Assembly: GCA_963814355.1 (NCBI GenBank)
Contig: CAWFCZ010000015.1
Span: forward strand, 1-64,000
Reading direction: 5' to 3'
DNA from: JADGOV01 sp963814355
Lineage (GTDB): Bacteria; Actinomycetota; Actinomycetes; JADGOV01
Length of the DNA stretch: 64,000 bases
Shown here: piece after piece, positions 51,981-62,013 of the stretch
How the letters are laid out: each line of letters begins with the position of its first letter
How positions within the stretch are numbered: the stretch's first letter is position 1
Notes under the pieces: model-generated
Database searches by the model: none
Told to the model about the DNA's origin: nothing
Seen by the model: only the letters and a program-made list of their open reading frames with translations
Program-made: the position numbers and the translations under genes

Positions 51981-54019
51981 GCTCGGAGTACCGGAGCCGG
52001 TACGTGGTGCGGCTCGGGGTGCTCCGGTTCGGCGTGCTGGGGCTGCTGCTCGCCTTGCTCGGGCAGCTGTGGTACCTGCAAGTGGCCCGCGGCGAAAGTT
52101 ACCAGCGGGCGGCGGTGCGCAATCACGTGCGCGACGTGGTCGTGCCAGCGGTCCGGGGCCGGATCCTCGACGATGCCGGGCGGCCCCTGGTGGACAACCG
52201 CACGTCGCTGCAGATCACCGTGGACCGGCTCGCGCTCAGCCGCCAGCCGGACCGCGGCCGGGCGGTGTTGACCCGCCTCGCCCGGCTGCTCAAGGTGCCG
52301 GCCACCGACCTGCGGCACCGGATCACCCTCTGCGGTGGCGGAGTGCGGTCGCCGTGCTGGAACGGGTCGCCCTACCAGCCGATCCCGGTCACCGATCAGG
52401 TCGACCCGGCCGTCGCCCTGACGATCGACGAGCGCGCCGAGCAGTACCCTGGGGTCGCCGCCGAGGTCGCCACCGCGCGGGCCTATCCCCGGCCGGCCGG
52501 AGCACTGGGATCCCATCTACTCGGCTACGTGGCCCCGATCAGTGCCGCCGAGCTTTCCCGGTTGCCCGCCGAGGCGCAGAACACCCGGCGCAACGACGTG
52601 GTCGGCCGGGCCGGGTTGGAGCTGACCTACGACCGGGCGCTGTCCGGCCGCAACGGCGTCCGGCAGGTGGCGGTGGACGCGCTCGGGGCGGTCACTGCGA
52701 CAGTGGGCGAAACGCCGCCGGTCTCCGGCGACGACCTGGTGACGAGCGTGGACGCCCGGGCGCAGACCGTCCTGGAACGGGCGCTCGGGGTCGGCATCGC
52801 CTCGGCCCGTAACCACGGCGAGCACCCCACCACCGCGGCCGGGGTGGTGTTGAATGCGCAGACCGGGCAGGTGGTCGCGATGGCCAGCTACCCCGCGTAC
52901 CGCCCGGAGGTCTTCGACGGCGGGATCTCCGCGGCCGACTACCGTGCCGTCACCGACCCGAAGGCCGGCGTGCCGCTGCTCAACCGGGCCATCCAGGGCG
53001 AGTACGCCCCCGGCTCGTCGTTCAAACCGATCTCGGTGTCCGGGGTGGTCACCGAGGGCACGGCGAACTTCACCGACACGTACTCCTGCCCCAGCGGAGT
53101 GCAGGTCGGCAACCGGGTGTTCCACAACTTCGAGGGCACCTCGCTCGGCCGGCTGACCATGCACACCGCTCTGGTCAAGTCCTGCGACACGGTGTTCTAC
53201 CAGTTCGCCAACACCGACTGGTATGCCGACGAGCGGCGGATCGCCCGCGGCGAGCATCCGGTCGAGGCGGTCCAGCGGATGGCCCGGGCCTACGGCCTCG
53301 GCGTGGACACCGGCATCGACCTGCCGGCGGAGAGCGCCGGGCTGATCGAGACCCGGGCCTCGAAGTTGGCCCGCTGGAAGTCCTCCGTCCGGGACAACGC
53401 GTGTGCCGGCGCGAAACGTCGCCAGCCGGGGGACCCGATCCGCAAGCTGGACCAGGAGAACTGCACCGAGGGATGGAAGTTCCGGGTCGGCGACCAGGCG
53501 AACTTCGACATCGGCCAGGGCACCGTACTGGTCACTCCGCTGCAACTGGCCGCCGCGTACGCGGCGCTGGTCAACGGCGGGCGGGTGTTCTCACCGCGGG
53601 TCGCCGCCGAGGTGCGCGACCCGTCCGGTCACCTGGTGCGCCGGATCACCGCTCCGGTCCGGGCTCGGCTGCCGATCGCGGCCAGCCTGCGGAGCGACAT
53701 CGTCAGCGCGCTTTACGACGTTCCGCGAGCCGGGACCGCGGCCGGCGCGTTCGCCGGGTTCCCGCTCGACCGGGTCCACGTCGGCGGCAAGACCGGCACC
53801 GCGCAGTCCGGGCTCAACCCCCAGCACGACACCTCCTGGTTCGCCTCCTTCGCCGGCCCGCCCGGGCGGCCGGCGCAGTTCGTCGCGGTGGTCACCATCC
53901 CGAAGGCCGGCCAGGGCGCCCGGGCCGCGGCGCCCGCCGTGCGGGCGGTGTGGGAAGGCCTGTACGGCATCGGCGCCCCGGCGGCGATTCCCGGGTTGCT
54001 CGACGGGCGGGCGCGGTGA
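51977..54019 (+). CDS. mrdA: Penicillin-binding protein 2 (elongasome transpeptidase)
   Basis: A 680-residue class B PBP: a short cytoplasmic N-terminus, one membrane helix (VLGLLLALLGQLWYL), the pedestal domain beginning RGRILDDAGRPL, and the transpeptidase domain. Active-site motifs are SSFK in APGSSFKPI, SCD in KSCDTVFY in place of SxN, and KTG in GGKTGTAQS. It cross-links new peptidoglycan together with the RodA glycosyltransferase encoded next. ATG 51977 overlaps the mreD stop (ATGA) and its TGA overlaps the rodA GTG. Confidence 0.95.
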   Translation: MSSEYRSRYVVRLGVLRFGVLGLLLALLGQLWYLQVARGESYQRAAVRNHVRDVVVPAVRGRILDDAGRPLVDNRTSLQITVDRLALSRQPDRGRAVLTRLARLLKVPATDLRHRITLCGGGVRSPCWNGSPYQPIPVTDQVDPAVALTIDERAEQYPGVAAEVATARAYPRPAGALGSHLLGYVAPISAAELSRLPAEAQNTRRNDVVGRAGLELTYDRALSGRNGVRQVAVDALGAVTATVGETPPVSGDDLVTSVDARAQTVLERALGVGIASARNHGEHPTTAAGVVLNAQTGQVVAMASYPAYRPEVFDGGISAADYRAVTDPKAGVPLLNRAIQGEYAPGSSFKPISVSGVVTEGTANFTDTYSCPSGVQVGNRVFHNFEGTSLGRLTMHTALVKSCDTVFYQFANTDWYADERRIARGEHPVEAVQRMARAYGLGVDTGIDLPAESAGLIETRASKLARWKSSVRDNACAGAKRRQPGDPIRKLDQENCTEGWKFRVGDQANFDIGQGTVLVTPLQLAAAYAALVNGGRVFSPRVAAEVRDPSGHLVRRITAPVRARLPIAASLRSDIVSALYDVPRAGTAAGAFAGFPLDRVHVGGKTGTAQSGLNPQHDTSWFASFAGPPGRPAQFVAVVTIPKAGQGARAAAPAVRAVWEGLYGIGAPAAIPGLLDGRAR

Positions 54020-55194
54020 GCACGCTCGCGGAGAAACTGGTTCCGCTGGCCGCGCGCCCCAGCCTGGCCGAGCGCGTCCGGCACCGGGACACCGCCGCAG
54101 CGCGGGCGGACTGGGTGCTGCTCGGTGCCGCCCTGGTGCTCTGTGCGCTGGGGGCGGTCCTGGTCGCCTCGGCGACCCGAGGATCGGGCGGCCCCTCGGT
54201 CACCTCCTATGTCAACCGGGATCTGGTCAACGTCGCGATCGGCGTCGGCCTGGGCACCGGCGTGGCGCTGGTCGGCGGCGCCCGGCTGCGCCGGTGGACA
54301 CCGGCGGCCTACCTCCTCGCCTGCGCCGTGCTGGTCCTGGTCCTCGGCCCGCTGGGGGCGACGATCAACGGCTCGCACTCCTGGATCGTGGTAGGCGGCG
54401 GCTTCCAGTTGCAGCCCGCCGAGATCGCCAAGGTGGCCCTCGTGCTCGCGCTCGCCCTGGTGTTGGGGGAGTGGCGGGCGACCCCGGACGGCCCACGAAC
54501 CCCCGAGGTCCTGCTGGTGCTGGGCCTGGCCGCCGTGCCGATCGGGCTCGTCCTGCTGCAGCCGGACCTCGGCACCGTGCTGGTGCTGGTGTTCACCGTG
54601 ATCGGCGTACTCACCGTGTCCGGCGCCTCCCGGCGCTGGGTCGCGCTGCTGCTGCTCGGCGGCGTACTGGCCTGCGTCGGCGTGGTGCACTTCCACCTGC
54701 TCAAGGACTACCAGGTCAAGCGCTTCACCGCGTTCGTCCACCCCCAAGACGACCCCCGCGGTTTCGGGTACAACGCGACCCAGGCCCGGCTGACAGTGGC
54801 CTCCGGCGGGCTGTTCGGTACCGGGCTGTTCCACGGCAGCCAGACTTCGGGGCGATTCGTGCCCGAGCAGCACACCGACTTCATCTTCACCGTGGCCGGG
54901 GAGGAGTTGGGGTTCCTCGGCAGCGCGGGCATCCTCGGGCTGCTCGGGGTGGTGCTCTGGCGCGGGTTGCGGATCGCCGCCCGGGCGCCCGATCCCTACG
55001 GCGCGTTGGTTGCCGCCGGCGTGGTGTCGTGGTTTGCCTTCCAGGCGTTCGAGAACATCGGCATGACGGTCGGCATCATGCCGATCACCGGGCTGCCGCT
55101 GCCGTTCCTGTCCTACGGCGGATCGGCGATGTTCGCCAACCTGGTCGCCATCGGGCTGCTGGAGAACGTGGCGCTGTCCACGCCCCGGCGCTGA
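54016..55194 (+). CDS. rodA: Peptidoglycan glycosyltransferase RodA (SEDS family)
   Basis: A 392-residue integral membrane enzyme with about ten spans that polymerises lipid II. Landmarks include GSHSWIVVGGGFQLQPAEIAK (given as SHSWIVVGGGFQLQPAEIAK), LLQPDLGTVLVLV, GYNATQARLTVASGG with the catalytic-site Asp region in QHTDFIFTVAGEELGF, and ITGLPLPFLSYGG. GTG 54016 is coupled to mrdA. Last gene of the mre operon; the next gene is convergent 43 bp away. FtsW is the alternative, but pairing with PBP2 and mreBCD indicates RodA. Confidence 0.95.
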   Translation: MSTLAEKLVPLAARPSLAERVRHRDTAAARADWVLLGAALVLCALGAVLVASATRGSGGPSVTSYVNRDLVNVAIGVGLGTGVALVGGARLRRWTPAAYLLACAVLVLVLGPLGATINGSHSWIVVGGGFQLQPAEIAKVALVLALALVLGEWRATPDGPRTPEVLLVLGLAAVPIGLVLLQPDLGTVLVLVFTVIGVLTVSGASRRWVALLLLGGVLACVGVVHFHLLKDYQVKRFTAFVHPQDDPRGFGYNATQARLTVASGGLFGTGLFHGSQTSGRFVPEQHTDFIFTVAGEELGFLGSAGILGLLGVVLWRGLRIAARAPDPYGALVAAGVVSWFAFQAFENIGMTVGIMPITGLPLPFLSYGGSAMFANLVAIGLLENVALSTPRR

Positions 55195-55237
55195 GCCCGC
55201 TCTCGCTGGGGTCTGCGCCGGCCCGGGGACCGCGCGT

Positions 55238-56233
55238 TCAGACCGCGCCGATCACCTTGCGGGCGTACGCGTCGAGGGTCTCCTCGGCCGCGTCGTGCAT
55301 CAGGTACACGGCGAACTGGTCCGCGCCGATCTCACGCAACTCGGCGAGGCGTTCCAGCTGGCGCTCCGGCGGGCCGAGCAGGCAGAACCGGTCGACGATG
55401 TCGTCGGGAACGAAGTCCGTACTGGGGTTGCCCGCCTTGCCGTGGTGGGAGTAGTCGTAGCTCTGCCGGCCCTTGATGTAGTCGGTCAAGGCCCGGGGCA
55501 CCTGATCGGAGGAATCCCCGTACCGGGCTACCAGGTCGGCCACATGGTTACCCACCATCCCGCCGAACCACCGGGTCTGGTCCCGCATGTGCGCCATGTC
55601 CTCGCCGACGTAGGCCGGTGCCGCGACGCAGATGGTGACCGCGCCCGGATCGCGCCCGGCCCGCTCGGCTGCCGCCCGTACCGCCCCGATGGTCCAGCGG
55701 GCGATGTCCGGGTCGGCGACCTGCAGGATGAACCCGTCTGCCTCCCGCCCGACCATCTCCAGCGCTTTCGGTCCGTACCCGGCCATCCAGATCTCCAACC
55801 GGCCGTCGCGCACCCAGGGGATGCGGACCGGCGTGCCGGCGTAGTCCACCTCCCGGCCCTCGGCGAGCTCCCGGATGGTGCGCATCGCCTGGGACAGCGT
55901 GGCCAGCGAGGCGGGGGTACGGCCGAGCACGCGCATCGCGGAGTCGCCGCGACCGATGCCGCACACCGTCCGGTTGCCGAACATGTCGTTCAGCGTGGCG
56001 AACAGCGACGCGGTCACCGACCAGTCCCGGGACAGCGGGTTGGTGACCATCGGTCCGACAGTGACGGTGCGCGTCGCGGCCAGGATCTGGGAGTAGATGA
56101 CGAACGGCTCCTGCCAGAGCACGGCGGAGTCGAACGTCCAGACCGAGCTGAAGCCGTTGGCGTCCGCCCGGGTGGCCAACTCGATCACCCGGCTGGCCGG
56201 CGGGTCGGGTTGCAGCACCAGTCCGATGTCCAT
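55238..56233 (-). CDS. F420-dependent LLM-class oxidoreductase (TIGR03842-like)
   Basis: A 331-residue luciferase-like TIM-barrel protein: IGLVLQPDPPASRVIELA, the FSSVWTFDSAVLWQEPF segment, CGIGRGDSAMRVLG and PWVRDGRLEIWMAGYGPKAL (first residues of it). This matches the F420-type oxidoreductases often found beside hydantoinase or dihydropyrimidinase genes. The reaction is unknown; it may reduce or oxidise a ring or aldehyde intermediate. ATG 56233 follows GAGGAG. Last gene of the catabolic operon, 25 bp after the dihydropyrimidinase gene. Confidence 0.85.
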   Translation of the reverse strand: MDIGLVLQPDPPASRVIELATRADANGFSSVWTFDSAVLWQEPFVIYSQILAATRTVTVGPMVTNPLSRDWSVTASLFATLNDMFGNRTVCGIGRGDSAMRVLGRTPASLATLSQAMRTIRELAEGREVDYAGTPVRIPWVRDGRLEIWMAGYGPKALEMVGREADGFILQVADPDIARWTIGAVRAAAERAGRDPGAVTICVAAPAYVGEDMAHMRDQTRWFGGMVGNHVADLVARYGDSSDQVPRALTDYIKGRQSYDYSHHGKAGNPSTDFVPDDIVDRFCLLGPPERQLERLAELREIGADQFAVYLMHDAAEETLDAYARKVIGAV

Positions 56234-56258
56234 GAAGGTCTCCTCGGTCGGCCGTGGG

Positions 56259-57656
56259 TCAGCGCAGGTACTGGCTGGGTCCGCGCTCCAGGAAGCGGCC
56301 CGCACCGGCCGTCCCGGTCCAGGTGAGGTCGTCGAGGATCACCCGGCCGCGGGAGATTACGGTGACCGCCTGCCCGGTGACCTCACGCCCCTCGTACGCG
56401 GAGTAGTCAACGTTCATGTGGTGGGTCTGCACCGACAGCGTGTGCCGGGCGGCCGGGTCGTAGATCACGATGTCCGCGTCGGAGCCGGGAGCGATGGTGC
56501 CCTTGCGCGGGTAGAGCCCGAACATCCGGGCCGGCGTGGTCGAGTTCACCTCCACCCAGCGGGCCAGGGACAGCTCGCCGGCCAGTACGCCGGAGTGCAG
56601 CAGGTCGACCCGGTGCTCCACGCCGGGCATCCCGTTCGGAATCTTCGAGAAGTCGCCGACCCCCATCTCCTTCTGCTCCTTGAAGCAGAACGGGCAGTGG
56701 TCGGTGGAGACGACCGACAGGTCGTTGGTCCGCAGCCCGCGCCACAGTTCGCGCTGGTGTTCGGCCGGTCGCACCGGGGGTGAGCAGACGTACTTCGCTC
56801 CCTCGAAACCCGGCTTCGCCAAGTCGTCGTGGGAGAGGTAAAGGTACTGCGGGCAGGTTTCGGCGAAGACGTTCTGCCCGGCGTCCCGGGCCTGGACCAC
56901 CGCGGCCAGGGCCTGCATCGCGGACAGGTGCACGATGTAGAGCGGCGCGCCGGCGACCGACGCGAGCCGGATCGCCCGGGCGGTCGCTTCGGCTTCCAGT
57001 TCCGGCGGGCGGGTCAGCCCGTGGTAGGCCGGGTCGGTCTGCCCGCGGCCCAGGGCCTGGGCCACCAGGACGTCGATCGCGATGCCGTTCTCGGCGTGCA
57101 TCATGATCGTGGCCCCGTTGTCCGCGGCCCGCTGCATCGCGGAGAGGATCTCGCCGTCGGTGGCGTAGAAGACTCCGGGGTAGGCCATGAACATCTTGAA
57201 GCTGCCGACGCCTTCCCCGACGAGGACGTCCATCTCCTTGAGCGTGGCCTCGTTGACGTCGGACATGATCATGTGGAAGCCGTAGTCGATGCTCGCCTTG
57301 CCCTCGGCCTTGGCGTGCCAGGTGTCCAGCGCCTCGCGCAGCGCCTGTCCCTTCTGCTGCACGGCGAAGTCGACGATGGTGGTGGTCCCGCCCCAGGCCG
57401 CGGCGCGGGTACCGGTTTCGAAGTCGTCGACCGATGCCGTGCCGCCGAAGGGCATGTCCAGGTGGGTGTGCACGTCGATCCCGCCCGGCAGGACGTAGCG
57501 CCCGCCGGCGTCGATCACCCGATCGGCGCCAGGCAACAGCGAGTCGGTGAGTCCCGGATCCACCACGGCGCCGATCTTTTGGTCCTCGATGAGGACGTCG
57601 GCCGGGCCGGCCCCGGTCGCGGTGACCACCGTGCCGCCCCGAATCAGAGTGCGCAT
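56259..57656 (-). CDS. hydA: Dihydropyrimidinase/hydantoinase
   Basis: A 465-residue cyclic amidohydrolase opening dihydropyrimidines or hydantoins. Zinc ligands are DVHTHLDMPF, the carboxylated Lys is in GVGSFKMFMAYPG, further His are in IMMHAENG and IVHLSAMQAL, and the Asp is in STDHCPFC. GGIDVHTHLDMPFGG and FAETCPQYLYL are typical of D-hydantoinase-like enzymes. ATG 57656 is 12 bp downstream of the nitrilase-family gene. Its product, an N-carbamoyl amino acid, would be the substrate of that neighbour. Confidence 0.94.
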   Translation of the reverse strand: MRTLIRGGTVVTATGAGPADVLIEDQKIGAVVDPGLTDSLLPGADRVIDAGGRYVLPGGIDVHTHLDMPFGGTASVDDFETGTRAAAWGGTTTIVDFAVQQKGQALREALDTWHAKAEGKASIDYGFHMIMSDVNEATLKEMDVLVGEGVGSFKMFMAYPGVFYATDGEILSAMQRAADNGATIMMHAENGIAIDVLVAQALGRGQTDPAYHGLTRPPELEAEATARAIRLASVAGAPLYIVHLSAMQALAAVVQARDAGQNVFAETCPQYLYLSHDDLAKPGFEGAKYVCSPPVRPAEHQRELWRGLRTNDLSVVSTDHCPFCFKEQKEMGVGDFSKIPNGMPGVEHRVDLLHSGVLAGELSLARWVEVNSTTPARMFGLYPRKGTIAPGSDADIVIYDPAARHTLSVQTHHMNVDYSAYEGREVTGQAVTVISRGRVILDDLTWTGTAGAGRFLERGPSQYLR

Positions 57657-57668
57657 CGCGATGACCCC

Positions 57669-58511
57669 CTACGGCGCGACGAGCGGGCCGTAGCTGTCCG
57701 GCCGGCGGTCCCGGTAGAACTGCCAGAGATTCCGAACCTCGGTGAGCAGGTCCATGTCCAGGTCACGGACCACGACCTCCTCGTCGACGTCGGACGCGGT
57801 GCCGCCGATGATCTCCCCGCGCGGGTTGGCGAAGTAGGACGTCCCGTAGAACACGTCATCGCCGAGCGGTTCGGTGCCGACCCGGTTGATGGTGCCGACG
57901 AAGTACTCATTCGCCACCGCCGCGGAGGTCTGCTCCAGCCGCCACAGGTACTCCGACAGCCCTCGGCTGGTCGCGGACGGGTTGAAGACGATCTTCGCGC
58001 CGGCCAGGCCGAGGGCACGCCAGCCCTCCGGGAAGTGCCGCTCGTAGCAGATGTAGACCCCGATCCTTCCGACCGCGGTGTCGAACACCGGGTAGCCGAG
58101 GTTGCCGGGGCGGAAGTAGAACTTCTCCCAGAAGCCGTTGACGTGCGGGATGTGGTTCTTGCGGTGCTTGCCGAGGTAGGTGCCGTCGGCGTCGATCACC
58201 GCCGCGGTGTTGTAGTAGACCCCTGGCTGCTCCTCCTCATACACCGGCACGACGAGCACGATGCGGTTGTTCCGGGCGACTTCCCTCATCTGGTGCACGG
58301 TGGGGCCGTCCGGCACGGCCTCGGTCCAGGAGAACCACTGCGGGTCCTGCACCTGGCAGAAGTACGGGCCGTAGAAAAGCTCCTGCAGGCAAGCCACCTG
58401 GGCGCCGCGGGAAGCGGCGTCTTCGATGCCGGCCACCGCGTTCTTGACCATCGACTCCTTGTCACCGGTCCACTTGTGCTGGACGAGTGCGGCACGCACG
58501 ACGTTGCTCAT
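57669..58511 (-). CDS. Nitrilase-family N-carbamoyl amidohydrolase (beta-ureidopropionase type)
   Basis: A 280-residue carbon-nitrogen hydrolase with the Glu-Lys-Cys triad: Glu in CLQELFYGPYF, Lys in YLGKHRKNHIPH and Cys in GVYICYERHFPEGW. The sequence is close to beta-ureidopropionase/N-carbamoylputrescine amidase-like proteins. Between a dihydropyrimidinase and an NCS1 transporter gene it most likely cleaves N-carbamoyl-beta-alanine or a related carbamoyl amino acid to amino acid, CO2 and ammonia. ATG 58511 follows GAGGAGGAG. Confidence 0.92.
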   Translation of the reverse strand: MSNVVRAALVQHKWTGDKESMVKNAVAGIEDAASRGAQVACLQELFYGPYFCQVQDPQWFSWTEAVPDGPTVHQMREVARNNRIVLVVPVYEEEQPGVYYNTAAVIDADGTYLGKHRKNHIPHVNGFWEKFYFRPGNLGYPVFDTAVGRIGVYICYERHFPEGWRALGLAGAKIVFNPSATSRGLSEYLWRLEQTSAAVANEYFVGTINRVGTEPLGDDVFYGTSYFANPRGEIIGGTASDVDEEVVVRDLDMDLLTEVRNLWQFYRDRRPDSYGPLVAP

Positions 58512-58590
58512 CGGTTGCTCCTCCTCGAGACGAGGCCGAACGGTCAGCGGTTGGAGAGACAGCAGGCTAGACCCGTGTTGGCGGGCACGC

Positions 58591-60144
<1,554 letters not shown>

Positions 60145-60307
60145 GGCACCTCTCATGGCGGCTGCACGAGCCCTCCGGCTCCGGTGGGCCGAAGTGTTTC
60201 GCTGTCGTGTTACGGCGCGATAGCGCGACACTAACGTCAGGTTTCTCGGCCGTACAGTGCCGGGCCGGCGGCCGCCGCGAGCTTGTCCACAGCCTGCTGT
60301 TTCGACT

Positions 60308-60336
60308 TTGGCGCGAGTGGATTTGGTGGCTATCAT
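60308..60336 (+). promoter_or_regulatory. Promoter of the DUF222/HNH gene
   Basis: TTGGCG (60308-60313), a 17-nt spacer and TATCAT (60331-60336) resemble a sigma-70 promoter. ATG 60344 follows the -10 element by 7 nt, giving a leaderless transcript. Confidence 0.7.
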
Positions 60337-60365
60337 CGAACGTATGTTCGAGTCTGAGACTTTTC

Positions 60366-60410
60366 TCACGGAGGCAGTGGTCACGGAGGCAGTGGTCACG
60401 GAGGCAGTGG
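60366..60410. repeat. 15-bp tandem repeat, three copies
   Basis: TCACGGAGGCAGTGG occurs three times in a row and a fourth copy begins. It encodes repeated VVTEA residues near the N-terminus of the DUF222 gene. Confidence 0.9.
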
Positions 60411-61070
60411 TCACAGAGCTGAGCGGCCTGGCGGTCGACCGGCTGGACGGCGACGGTCTGCTCGGTGGGATCGCCGCCGTTCAGAGGGTGATCAACGCTG
60501 CCAATGCGGCGCAGCTCGCCCTGGTCGCCGAGTTCGCCCACCGCCGGCCCGCTCCGGAGGTGCCAACCGTGCCGGGCGGCGAGCGCTCGCGCGGAGACGG
60601 GGTGAGCGAGTTCGCTGCCGCGGAGCTGGCCGGCGTGTTGCGGTTGACTCGGCGTGGCGGCGACATGCTCCTCGACACCGCGCTGAGCCTCGAGCGCTTA
60701 CCCGCCACGATGGGCGCGTTCCGCGCCGGTTCGCTCGACCTGCGCCGCGCGTACCGGATACTCGACGCCTGCCACGACCTTCCCGACTATGCGGCGGCCG
60801 CCCTGGAGGGCGCGGTGCTGCCCCGGGCCGCCGAGCAGACCGTGCCGGAACTCCACCCGCACCGCCCGACGCGCTGCCCTGCGGCTCTCCCCTCGTACCG
60901 CCGACGAGCGGCATCAGGCCACCGCTCGGGACCGAACCGCCTGGGTCGAACACTTCGGCGATGGCCGCAGCCGCTTCCTCGCCGAGGGACCCACCCACGA
61001 CATCCTCCGGCTCTACGCCGCTGTCGACGCCGTCGCCCGCGCCACGACAGTCGTAGGAGCCAGTCCCGGG

Positions 61071-61118
61071 GGCAGCCCGGACGGCACTGTCGGGGGCAGC
61101 CCGGAGGGCACTGTCGGG
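61071..61118. repeat. 24-bp tandem repeat, two copies
   Basis: Two near-identical 24-bp units (61071-61094 and 61095-61118, one mismatch; each begins GGCAGCCCGGA) lie in a Gly/Ser/Pro linker of the DUF222 gene. Confidence 0.85.
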
Positions 61119-61760
61119 GGTGCGGCCGGAGCCGGCGACCTGCTGGCCCGGCGCGGGTCCGACACGCGACCCCGGGGCGGGGCCGACACGCTGGACCAGC
61201 GCCGGTTCGACGTGCTGACCGCCATTGCCGACACCCTGCTCGACGACCCCGACCTGCCCCGTACCCGCCATGGGGCTCCCGGGATCGTCCTGCTCGGCGA
61301 CCTCGCCACTCACGCCCGCCTCGCCGATACCGGCAACCACCCGGACGGCGATACACCACCCGACGATCAGCCGGTGGAGCTCCTCGGCGATGGCCCACTC
61401 CCCGACGCCCTCGCCGTGGAGCTGCTCGGTGACCCCCACGCCGTCCCACTCATCACCGACCGGCACACTCCGTGGGTCTGCGACCACGGCAACGGGTACC
61501 AGGTCCCCGACCGGCTCGCCCGCCACCTCGCGTCGCGCTACCTGCGCTGCGTCTTCCCCGGCTGCGGCATATCCACCTACCGCTGCGACTGGGACCACGT
61601 CACGCCCTGGCCTGCCGGGCCGACCTGTGCCTGCAACCTGCGGCCGCTTTGCCGTTATCACCACCGGCTGAAGACGCACACCACCTGGCGGCTGACCCTC
61701 CACCCTGACGACGGGCGCGCCACGTGGACCAGCCCCACCGGCCGGATTTTCCACGTCCAC

Positions 61761-61859
61761 CCGCAAGGCCCCGTCCACTCGGAAGGCCCCGTCTACTCGG
61801 AAGGCCCCGTCCACCCGCAAGGCCCCGTCCACCCGCAAGGCCCCGTCCACTCGGAAGGC
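61761..61859. repeat. 18-bp tandem repeat, five copies
   Basis: Units CCGCAAGGCCCCGTCCAC and TCGGAAGGCCCCGTCCAC alternate over 61761-61850 with a partial sixth. They encode HPQGPV and HSEGPV repeats in the tail after the HNH domain. There are no unique spacers, so it is not a CRISPR array. Confidence 0.9.
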
Positions 61860-61898
61860 GGCACGCAACCCGAGGGGCTGCACCAAGCCGCCGCGTAA

Positions 61899-62013
61899 GG
61901 TCGCGGATCCGTCTCGACACTCCATACCTCATCCAGGTGCGCCCGCGCCCCTCCCCGCGGGTGATCGACGCCGTACCCGCTGGACTTCCGGTAGCCGGTT
62001 ACGCTGAATGCCG
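61899..62013. other. Short spacer before the radical SAM gene
   Basis: The only signal seen in these 115 bp is TACGCT at 62000-62005, 8 nt before ATG 62014. Confidence 0.5.

Larger units (their letters stand above)
60344..61898 (+). pseudogene. DUF222/HNH endonuclease (13E12-repeat family), frameshifted
   Basis: Two frames make one protein of about 517 residues. The first frame gives the DUF222 domain (NAAQLALVAEFAHRR, LAGVLRLTRRGGDMLLDTAL, DLRRAYRILDAC, AVLPRAAEQTVPEL). Near 60850-60865 homology moves to the next frame (TARRAALRLSPRTADERH), one base being in excess in the CACCCGC run. The second frame carries the remaining DUF222 and the HNH site: CVFPGCG, DWDHVTPWPAGPTCACNL, LCRYHHRLK. Three short tandem repeats lie in the N-terminal, middle and C-terminal parts. 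This family is multicopy in many actinobacteria and often degraded; its role is unknown. A sequencing indel is possible. Confidence 0.8.

Noticed and set aside
61761..61859. CRISPR array
   Set aside because: The 18-bp units are directly adjacent without spacers and lie in a coding frame.
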